Assembly: GCA_030425355.1 (NCBI GenBank)
Contig: JAUIAG010000004.1
Location: forward strand, 1-53,906
Direction of reading: 5' to 3'
DNA from: Verrucomicrobiia bacterium
GTDB lineage: Bacteria; Verrucomicrobiota; Verrucomicrobiia; Limisphaerales; JAJOIW01
DNA: 53,906 bases
The first letter of the stretch is position 1, and each line of letters opens with the position of its first letter. Positions 9,371 through 16,336 of the stretch are shown here, in pieces. Under the pieces are notes generated by a model. The model was not told the DNA's origin and searched no databases. It saw only the letters and a list, made by a program, of their open reading frames with translations. The position numbers were made by a program, and so were the translations under genes.

Positions 9371-10939
9371 ATGAAAGACCAGAAAATGCTTCAGATTCCA
9401 ACCAGTCATCTTCCAGGAAGGACTTCATCCCGGCAGTGGATCACCGGAGCCATCGCCGCCGTCATCCTCTGCACTTCATCCATCGCCCGCGCTCAGCAGG
9501 TGGAGGATCATTACAAGGTGGATAACATCCCCACACCGCCGGGGCTTGACCCTCAGGTGGGCGGCCTTGATTTCATGCCCGACGGCCGTCTGGTGGCCTG
9601 TTTCCACCGGGGAGAGGTCTACACATTTCATCCTGAAACATCGGAGTGGCGTTTTTTTGCCGAAGGACTTCAGGAACCCCTGGGAGTTGTGGCAGTTTCC
9701 AATCACGAAGTGGTTGTCATGCAGCGCTCTGAATTGACACGAATCCAGGACCTCGACCGCGATGGTATCGCCGACAGCTATCTCACTCTGTGGGATGGCT
9801 TCGGAATGACCGGCAATTACCATGAATTCGCCTTTGGGCCGGTTTTGACTCCGGAAGGGAACTTTGTCGTCTCTCTCAACCTCGCTTCCAACGGCGCCTC
9901 CATTCGCCCGGAAATCCGTGGCGCCTTCACCGATATCGGCCTGCCCCGCGGGGATTTCTACGACAGGCCGTGGGGCCAGGTGAAAAATGCGGCGGGTCGT
10001 ATGTATTCCCGCGTGCCGTGGCGCGGCTGGGTGGTGGAGGTGACTCCCGATGGATCCGCCCGGCCCATCGCTCCGGGGTTCCGATCCCCCAATGGCATGG
10101 GCTACGACCTCGATGGCAATCTCTTCGTCACTGACAATCAGGGGGACTGGCTCGGAACCAGCAAGGCCTACCACGTCGAAAAAGGCAAGTTCTACGGCCA
10201 TCCCGCTTCCCTCGTATGGAAGGACGGATGGACCAGAAATCCGTTGGATGTCCCCGCTGAGGAACTCGACAGCCTTCGGACACCCGCAGCTTTTCTCTTC
10301 CCCCAGGGCGAGGTCGCCAATTCCCCAACCCAGCCACTCTGCGATACCACCTCCGGTGCCTTCGGACCATTTGAGGGACAGATGCTCGTCGGCGAGATGA
10401 ACGTCCCTCGAATCCTCCGGCTGGTCCCCGACCGCGTCAACGGCGTGCTCCAGGGCGCAGTCATCCCTTTCATCGACAACGGCGGCCTGCGTCGCGGTAT
10501 CAACCGCATGGTCTTCTCTCCTGACAACGAACTTTACATCGGTCAAACCGCCCTTTCATGGGCCGGAGACAAGGGAATCCAGAAAATCACCTGGACAGGC
10601 CGGACGCCAATGGAAGTCCGCGATATCCATATGGTCGAGAATGGGTTCAGCGTCACCTTCACACTTCCGGTGGACCGTTCTTCCCTCGACGGTCTCATGA
10701 AAACCGTTGCTACATGGACATATCACTACCACAAGTCCTACGGTTCTCCGAAGGTCGATCAGGTGGCCGTGCCGGTGACCGCCGCCGTCCTGTCCGCCGA
10801 CGGCCGCACCCTCCAAATCCAGCTGGAAAGGCTGCGCCAAGGCTACGTTCACAGTCTTGATTTCAGCGGTATCAAAGCCGCCGGCGGCCCCGGCATCCTC
10901 AACCCCGTCGCCACCTACCACGCCGTCCAGATTCCCTGA
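9371..10939 (+). CDS. PVC-type sorbosone-dehydrogenase-like beta-propeller protein
   Basis: A 522-residue exported protein with an N-terminal signal (about 23-43, ending ARAQ) and a six-bladed-propeller pattern resembling the glucose/sorbosone (PQQ-type) dehydrogenase family as found in Planctomycetes and Verrucomicrobia. Landmarks are GGLDFMPDGRLVACFHRGEVY, FRSPNGMGYDLDGNLFVTDNQGDW, and NRMVFSPDNELYIGQT. The C-terminal 110 residues (VTFTLPVDRS...) look like an Ig/bacterial-type beta domain. Whether it binds PQQ or acts enzymatically cannot be read. Its place directly downstream of a cytochrome c supports a periplasmic oxidation role. A repeat array begins 11 bases after its stop. Confidence 0.82.
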   Translation: MKDQKMLQIPTSHLPGRTSSRQWITGAIAAVILCTSSIARAQQVEDHYKVDNIPTPPGLDPQVGGLDFMPDGRLVACFHRGEVYTFHPETSEWRFFAEGLQEPLGVVAVSNHEVVVMQRSELTRIQDLDRDGIADSYLTLWDGFGMTGNYHEFAFGPVLTPEGNFVVSLNLASNGASIRPEIRGAFTDIGLPRGDFYDRPWGQVKNAAGRMYSRVPWRGWVVEVTPDGSARPIAPGFRSPNGMGYDLDGNLFVTDNQGDWLGTSKAYHVEKGKFYGHPASLVWKDGWTRNPLDVPAEELDSLRTPAAFLFPQGEVANSPTQPLCDTTSGAFGPFEGQMLVGEMNVPRILRLVPDRVNGVLQGAVIPFIDNGGLRRGINRMVFSPDNELYIGQTALSWAGDKGIQKITWTGRTPMEVRDIHMVENGFSVTFTLPVDRSSLDGLMKTVATWTYHYHKSYGSPKVDQVAVPVTAAVLSADGRTLQIQLERLRQGYVHSLDFSGIKAAGGPGILNPVATYHAVQIP

Positions 10940-10949
10940 CCCCCACAAG

Positions 10950-11064
10950 GTGCCATGCACCTTATTCCTGCCCGAGCGCCAGGTGCCATGCACTTTTTGT
11001 CTGTGTGCCTGCCAAGTGCCATGCACTTTATTCGTGGTTTTTGCAGGAAAAAAGTGCATGGCAC
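10950..11064. repeat. Array of GTGCCATGCAC near-palindromes, 33-bp period, plus an inverted copy
   Basis: Three direct copies of GTGCCATGCAC start at 10950, 10983 and 11016, exactly 33 bases apart. Each is followed by a T-rich tail (CTTATTC, TTTTTG, TTTATTC). An inverted copy GTGCATGGCAC lies at 11054-11064, so the third and fourth copies can form a long hairpin with about 14 paired bases (core plus TTT/AAA). The 33-bp units differ outside the core, so this is not a recent simple duplication. The layout recalls REP/BIME elements mobilised by RAYT transposases, one of which is encoded at 35.7-36.8 kb with a related motif beside it. Confidence 0.85.
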
Positions 11065-11099
11065 CGGGTTGGGTTATTGGCTATGGTGGGTGCATCTCC

Positions 11100-12569
11100 A
11101 TGAAGAATTTACTGATTTTCCCGCGGATACTGGTGTATTTCGGCGTTGTTTCGGTTGTTTTTGGGGTTGGACTGAGACTGGCACCAGTTTCGTCCGCCGC
11201 TGATCAGGGCGGGGATTTGCCGCTGCCGCCGAATGTGGTGGTTGTGTTCATCGACGACATGGGATGGGCAGACCTCTCCTGTTTCGGAGAGGGTGAAGGG
11301 CGGACTCCGCAGATTGACCGCCTGGCGGTTGAGGGAATTCGATTCCATCAGTTTTATGTCAACTCGCCGATTTGTTCCCCTTCGAGAACCGCGATCACCA
11401 CCGGTCAGTATCCCCAGCGATGGAGCATCACCTCATATCTGGATAACCGTGCGGCGAACCGCCGTCGCGGAGTTGCCGACTGGCTGGATCCCGAGGCACC
11501 GGTTCTGGCCCGAATGCTTCGACGTGCCGGCTATGCCACCGGACATTTCGGCAAATGGCACATGGGCGGGCAGCGGGATGTTGGAGATGCACCCCTGATC
11601 ACTGAATACGGTTTTGACGAGTCTCTCACGAACTTCGAAGGGCTCGGGCCGCGGGTTCTCGCCTGGCTCAACGCCTATGACGGCTCCGAGCCCCGCCGTC
11701 ACGCACTGGGGTCGGACAGGCTGGGGAGGGGAGAGATCACCTGGGTCAATCGGGACCTGGTCACAACCCGCTTTGTCGAGGAGGCGGTTGACTTCATCGA
11801 TGGTTCGGTGGAATCAGGAAAGCCTTTCTACATCAACCTCTGGCCCGACGACGTTCATACCCCGCTCTTTCCTCCCGCTGATCTTCGCGGCGACGGCTCA
11901 AAGCGGGACCGGTATATTGGAGTTCTCAAGGCGATGGACCGTCAGCTGGGTGTGCTCTTCGATCGAATCCGCTCATCCGAAAAGCTGAGAATGAACACTA
12001 TTATCCTGCTTTGTTCGGACAATGGCCCTGAACCTGGTGCCGGTGTTGCCGAGCCGCTTCGGGGCTTCAAGACCCATCTTTACGAGGGAGGAATCCGATC
12101 ACCGCTGATAGTCTGGGCTCCTGGCCTCATGAATCCTGATCGCGCCGGCACCATCAACGATCGTTCGGTTCTCTGCGCAATGGATCTGGTTCCCTCCATT
12201 CTTTCGCTCTGTCACGCTGAGAAAAGCCCCGGAACAATTTTCGACGGCGAGGATCTATCGGATGTGCTCATCGGCCTCTCGACCCGGTCACGAGTCAACC
12301 CGATCTTTTTTCGTCGTCCGCCGGATCGCGACAGCTTCTACGGCGTGAGCGATCTCCCCGATCTGGCAGTCCGCGATGGACGATGGAAGCTGCTGTGCGA
12401 GTATGGAGGACAGAACCCTGAACTTTACGACCTGCTCACTGATCCGGAGGAATCTGAAGAATGCTCCATCAGTCATCCGGAGGTGGTGACCCGGCTGATC
12501 CGGTCGGTTGTCGGCTGGCATCTTTCCATGCCGCAGGACCGGGGAGCGGAACTGGCCGTCGACCGATGA
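11100..12569 (+). CDS. Exported sulfatase (S1 family)
   Basis: A 489-residue arylsulfatase-type enzyme that hydrolyses sulfate esters, probably on polysaccharides, in the periplasm or outside. It has a signal peptide (MKNLLIFPR..., about 1-33), a metal-site strand VVFIDDMG (Asp52-Asp53), the formylglycine site CSPSR with Cys92, the GHFGKWHMG core, LCSDNGPE for metal ligation, and the C-terminal substrate-domain segment AVRDGRWKLLCEYGG. The frame is open further upstream to 10857, through the repeat array and into the propeller gene, but the ATG at 11100 gives the clean signal peptide and is preferred. It needs a sulfatase-maturating enzyme encoded elsewhere. The 3' end converges on the leftward gene ending at 12614. 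Confidence 0.93.
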   Translation: MKNLLIFPRILVYFGVVSVVFGVGLRLAPVSSAADQGGDLPLPPNVVVVFIDDMGWADLSCFGEGEGRTPQIDRLAVEGIRFHQFYVNSPICSPSRTAITTGQYPQRWSITSYLDNRAANRRRGVADWLDPEAPVLARMLRRAGYATGHFGKWHMGGQRDVGDAPLITEYGFDESLTNFEGLGPRVLAWLNAYDGSEPRRHALGSDRLGRGEITWVNRDLVTTRFVEEAVDFIDGSVESGKPFYINLWPDDVHTPLFPPADLRGDGSKRDRYIGVLKAMDRQLGVLFDRIRSSEKLRMNTIILLCSDNGPEPGAGVAEPLRGFKTHLYEGGIRSPLIVWAPGLMNPDRAGTINDRSVLCAMDLVPSILSLCHAEKSPGTIFDGEDLSDVLIGLSTRSRVNPIFFRRPPDRDSFYGVSDLPDLAVRDGRWKLLCEYGGQNPELYDLLTDPEESEECSISHPEVVTRLIRSVVGWHLSMPQDRGAELAVDR

Positions 12570-12572
12570 TTC

Positions 12573-12583
12573 GTGCCTGACAC
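12573..12583. repeat. Possible diverged member of the short palindrome family
   Basis: GTGCCTGACAC lies 3 bases after the sulfatase stop. It keeps the GTGCC...CAC frame of the repeats at 10950 and 22068 but has a different centre. A chance match is quite possible. Confidence 0.3.
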
Positions 12584-12613
12584 CTGGGTTTCCGTCCCGG
12601 GACCCGGCGTCTC

Positions 12614-13795
12614 TCAGCGGATGGAATAGTCGTTGCCGATAATGTAGATTTCAGGATCTCTGACTTCCGGACCGGCCATCATGAAAATGTAGTGGATATT
12701 GTTTTCCTCGAGGGCGCTGAGCACGGCAGCCGGCAGACCGGGTTCGAGCAGCGGATCGAAGAGGAAATATTCCCAGAAATTGTGGTGCCCCGGGGCATAT
12801 GTCTGTGAAAACCTCCCTGTGAGAGTGACCGGTTCATCGGCGATCCCGCTGATTGTGGTCGCGCTCCATTCGTCCAGAACCGGGGTCTTGAAGATGAAAG
12901 CCGGTGATCCCTGGTAGTTTGGAATTCCCAGCAGGTAGGAGGATTCCACGCGGATTCCTTTTCTTGTCACCCTTGCGACACGGTTAAACCAGTCCGGCTG
13001 TGCCTCATCCGCCAATTCATAAAGAAACGCCTCATCGGTTTTCACCGTTTCGATTTTAATTTCGGGCCAGGTGACAAAGGAAGGCTGTGGCCGGCTGTAG
13101 GTACAGGTCAGCTCATACTGAGGATCGCTGAGGTTGATGGTGTTGCGTGGTGTGGCGACCGGGTAGGGAAAATCCATCTCCAGTCTGTAGGTCCGTGTCA
13201 GCTGGTTATCTTCAAACTGCCATGTGACCACCATCTGCTGATTGTTGCGGGTGATGCGGGCCCCCGGCAGGTCCATGAGCCGGCCTTCAAAATTTATCAC
13301 TTCATTGAACAGACCATTCAGATACTGCAGTTTGAGAACCAGGCTTTCGAAGAGTTCCGCCGGCACCCGCGACCGCCCGCCGCCTTCGGGAAAATGAAAA
13401 TCCCAGATCGACTTCATCCTGTGTATCTCGAAGGCTTCATGGAATTCTCCTTCGGCAACCCGCAGTTGCCCGAAGAGCTCTCCGGCAACCGGCCCGTCGG
13501 ACTCGACAACACGGAAAAACTGCCAGTCTCCACTGAGATCCGTGCCTGCTTCGGTCTGTGAGGTCTTTGTCAATTCCTCCCACCCGCGAAGATCGGTCGA
13601 ACGCTGAAGTGCATAGGGAGCCTGTCCCCCTTCCCACTGCAGCTGCACAGTGCCTTCCACCACTTCGATGGAAGTGATGCGGGGTAATGATGGCAACTCC
13701 TGTGACTTGAGCCACGGCGGCTGTAAAAGCGCCACCAGGGCAGCCGCTGTCACCTTCAGGGTCATCGTCCATTTAATCTTTGTGTGCATGTCCAT
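12614..13795 (-). CDS. Exported protein of unknown function, coupled to the dikinase-like gene
   Basis: About 393 residues. It has a signal peptide (hydrophobic core VTAAALVALL), then a fibronectin-like N-terminal domain with LQRSTDLRGWEEL, the 'RSTDLxxWE' signature frequent in exported verrucomicrobial proteins. A mostly beta-strand body of about 270 residues follows that I do not recognise (segments RLEMDFPYP, NINLSD-like turns, FWEYFLFDP). The ATG at 13795 is preferred over a TTG at 13807. The gap from the upstream dikinase-like gene is only 13 bases (1 base for the TTG), so translation is probably coupled. The two proteins share the same N-terminal signature, which makes them a likely functional pair. 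No catalytic motif is visible. Confidence 0.75.
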   Translation of the reverse strand: MDMHTKIKWTMTLKVTAAALVALLQPPWLKSQELPSLPRITSIEVVEGTVQLQWEGGQAPYALQRSTDLRGWEELTKTSQTEAGTDLSGDWQFFRVVESDGPVAGELFGQLRVAEGEFHEAFEIHRMKSIWDFHFPEGGGRSRVPAELFESLVLKLQYLNGLFNEVINFEGRLMDLPGARITRNNQQMVVTWQFEDNQLTRTYRLEMDFPYPVATPRNTINLSDPQYELTCTYSRPQPSFVTWPEIKIETVKTDEAFLYELADEAQPDWFNRVARVTRKGIRVESSYLLGIPNYQGSPAFIFKTPVLDEWSATTISGIADEPVTLTGRFSQTYAPGHHNFWEYFLFDPLLEPGLPAAVLSALEENNIHYIFMMAGPEVRDPEIYIIGNDYSIR

Positions 13796-13808
13796 ACAGT
13801 AATTCAAA

Positions 13809-16166
13809 TCAATCGGAATTGGGAATGAGATCCGGCGGCGGCACAGTCCGGGGCGTCGGGATGCGCCTGATCTGTTTGATGATCAGTTTCCCTGGTTCCA
13901 TCCTTTTGTACTCGTAGTCCAACTTGAAGTGTTCGCCTGGTTCAAGGTGCTGGATGAAATCCCCGGCTGCCAGCATGGCCAGTTCCCCGAGAGCGGCGTA
14001 GTCAGACGGAAACGGATGGACCGGCTGTCCTTCGCCGAGAATGGAACTCCACTGGCTGATCGTCCATTCCCCCGGGGTTTCAAAGCTGTTGTTGGCAGAG
14101 AAAGCCACTTCCGGAAGGGCTGAATTATCGGGGTTCGTGACCGGGCTGGCTCCCGGCTGGGAGACAATTTCTGTTCTCCATTGCCACTCTTCCATCGGGT
14201 TATTGCGGCCGTCGATGTCAATTCGGATGACACCATTTGCCAGTTCATCCTCATCCGGGAAGGAGTAGTGCACCATGACCGCCATGCCGGCATTGTCCTC
14301 GGAAATGCCGTGCCTCATTCTTTCGAGCACCGCGCTGTCATTGTAAAAGCTGGCATAGACGCGGCGTATGGCGCGGAAAACGCCTCTTTCATTCTCCTCG
14401 AAGGGATCACAGTGGCTTGGTCCGTCATCGTCATCGTCGAGATCATCGGCCAGGCATCCACTGTAGCTGTCGTAGAGGCCTGCCCCGATGAACTGGTCCG
14501 AATCCTCGACATTGGTTGAGCTGCGAAACCGGATCTTCCGCAAAGGATCAAATCCTGAAAGTGCCGCCAGTATGGCCTCCTGCTGTCCGGAAGTGAACCG
14601 TCCCTGGTCGATCCACTTCCGGACATTGTAGAGGGCTTTGTGCAGTTTGGCCGTGTCGGGAGGATAGTTCCAGTCTGATAATTCCTCCCGGATGACTTCG
14701 CGGATGGTGCGCGGGGAATTGCGCCATGGCTGCTCCAGAAAATCGAGCCACACATCAAAAGTCAGAGCGAGCGCTGGGTGGGGGGAGTTATCCGGAATCA
14801 TCCGTCTCAGAGATCCGAAGTTGGCGGCTTTGCCCCCTGCGAGATCAATGTCGCCGGGTTTCAGCTGAGCCACATCAAGAGCGTAGGTGCCACTCCGTTT
14901 CACAGGCAGTATTTGTATTTTCTCCGGATCCTTGAGGCGACGTATCTCCTCCTTCTCCTCCTCGGTCAGCACGTCAGTGACATCGCGGAAACGAATGGAG
15001 CAGTTTCCATCATCCCCTTTTCCGATCAGAAGAAAAAGGTCCCTGTGACCGAGGTTCTGCAGGGTTTCCCGTGCTGCCTGTCCCTGGATATAGCCAAAGG
15101 GTATCCCGAATGCCTCGGCCTGAAGAGCGACATGTGAGTTCGGGGTGGCAGGCACAGTGGTCAGCACTCCGGCCAGTCGCGGTATCTCAGCCGGAATTCC
15201 ATCCGTGATGAGGATGTCCTTTGAGGTGATCCGGCCCGAAAGCCACGCGGAGGAAATTTCATCCCTCTCGAGCCACACCAGCCGGCCAAGGGCCCAGCCA
15301 CCTGAATAGCAGACATCGCGGCTGATCCATCGTGTCGTCGGGATGACGGTGATTCCCGCGGCGGTGAAAAGATCCATGTGCTCATTGACCGTCTTCAGCT
15401 GCTCCAGTGAAGGCATGTAGAAAACGCCCCATGATTCATCCGGTGCAATGCGTGAGACGGTCTCCAGATACCAGTGGACAAGGTTTTGCGGTGCGAAAGC
15501 CTCTGCCGCGGAAAACTGCACCGCCATCTCCCGGATCTCCGGGTTCGGGCTCTGCAGCACACTGCCCAGAAGGTATTGCTGTCCCTCCCGATAAAGGGTC
15601 AGGCGGTCAAACTGAAATATCGGGATGCCGATCAGCCCGGGGATCCGCTCACGGGCAAATCCGAAGTGAAAGGGGTACTTGTCAGAATCCTGGAAATACA
15701 TCCTTCCTCGCCCATCCAGAGCAAGGGTGAACTTGGCGAAAGGAATGGCTGCCTGTCCGACCCCTGTGGGTGTGGAAAACAGCCGGGCATCCCCGGGAAC
15801 AAGCTGGCTGCTCCAGTCATCCATGGTGGTTCTGCCCCGTGTGGACTGACGAAGGAACAGGGTGCCTGATTCCCCGCCAGAGGGGAGCGGATGTTCCTGC
15901 AGCGGGCTGAGCGTCTGCAGCCATGGCTCCCATTCCCTGAGGTCGGTGGACCGGTCTATGAAATAGGTGCGGGTGCTGTCAGGCGCAAGAAGTGACCGGA
16001 CTTTCCATGGATTGCCGCTGTTCTCATCGGGCGGAACCTGAAACAGGCTCAGGGTGGCCTGAGGCTGGCCGATAACAGCCCGGGACGCCACCACAAGGAA
16101 CACCATGGCAAGCACTGGTGAAGCCTTCCGGAATTTTTGCGAAGCCTCTTTCCCTATGAGCAGCAT
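13809..16166 (-). CDS. Exported PEP-synthase/glucan-water-dikinase-like phosphotransferase
   Basis: A 785-residue protein starting at the ATG at 16166, with a signal peptide (LAMVFLVVASRAVIGQ, about 18-35). Domains in order: an N-terminal beta region with IDRSTDLREWEPW (about 72-82); a central uncharacterised region (about 110-290); a phosphohistidine swivel domain (about 305-370) with GVLTT...NSHVAL and candidate His345; and a C-terminal ATP-grasp domain (about 430-785) opening with LAGGKAANFGSL and carrying FRSSTNVED and GLYDSYSG. The swivel-before-ATP-grasp order is that of alpha-glucan water dikinases, not of PPDK or PEP synthase, and there is no PEP-binding barrel. An exported ATP-dependent dikinase would be odd because the periplasm lacks ATP. 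An alternative GTG at 16325 would add 53 basic residues and is less likely. An acidic DDDDD insert resembles a Ca-binding loop. Confidence 0.8.
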   Translation of the reverse strand: MLLIGKEASQKFRKASPVLAMVFLVVASRAVIGQPQATLSLFQVPPDENSGNPWKVRSLLAPDSTRTYFIDRSTDLREWEPWLQTLSPLQEHPLPSGGESGTLFLRQSTRGRTTMDDWSSQLVPGDARLFSTPTGVGQAAIPFAKFTLALDGRGRMYFQDSDKYPFHFGFARERIPGLIGIPIFQFDRLTLYREGQQYLLGSVLQSPNPEIREMAVQFSAAEAFAPQNLVHWYLETVSRIAPDESWGVFYMPSLEQLKTVNEHMDLFTAAGITVIPTTRWISRDVCYSGGWALGRLVWLERDEISSAWLSGRITSKDILITDGIPAEIPRLAGVLTTVPATPNSHVALQAEAFGIPFGYIQGQAARETLQNLGHRDLFLLIGKGDDGNCSIRFRDVTDVLTEEEKEEIRRLKDPEKIQILPVKRSGTYALDVAQLKPGDIDLAGGKAANFGSLRRMIPDNSPHPALALTFDVWLDFLEQPWRNSPRTIREVIREELSDWNYPPDTAKLHKALYNVRKWIDQGRFTSGQQEAILAALSGFDPLRKIRFRSSTNVEDSDQFIGAGLYDSYSGCLADDLDDDDDGPSHCDPFEENERGVFRAIRRVYASFYNDSAVLERMRHGISEDNAGMAVMVHYSFPDEDELANGVIRIDIDGRNNPMEEWQWRTEIVSQPGASPVTNPDNSALPEVAFSANNSFETPGEWTISQWSSILGEGQPVHPFPSDYAALGELAMLAAGDFIQHLEPGEHFKLDYEYKRMEPGKLIIKQIRRIPTPRTVPPPDLIPNSD

Positions 16167-16336
16167 CGGGGCTGATACATTGATGATTTGAGTCGCTCTG
16201 GCGTCGTGCGGGAGCAGGGAACGTTTGCATGCGCGAGAGCGGCTGTCAACCCGCCGCCGCGTGTGAGTGTGGCCTTGCTGCCTGCGGCCCCCTTGTCTAT
16301 GGTCCTCCTCAAACCCGAACCGCACGTCTCCAATTC

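Noticed and set aside
9476..10546. 356-codon leftward frame antisense to the propeller gene
   Set aside because: Same reason; the sense frame has a signal peptide and family motifs.
10857..11099. N-terminal extension of the sulfatase through the repeats, with three VPCT segments 11 residues apart
   Set aside because: The periodicity comes from the 33-bp DNA repeat. The signal peptide begins at 11100, and the extension overlaps the end of the propeller gene.
16167..16325. GTG start adding 53 residues to the dikinase-like protein
   Set aside because: The added part is basic and low in conservation signals; the ATG at 16166 is followed directly by a signal peptide.
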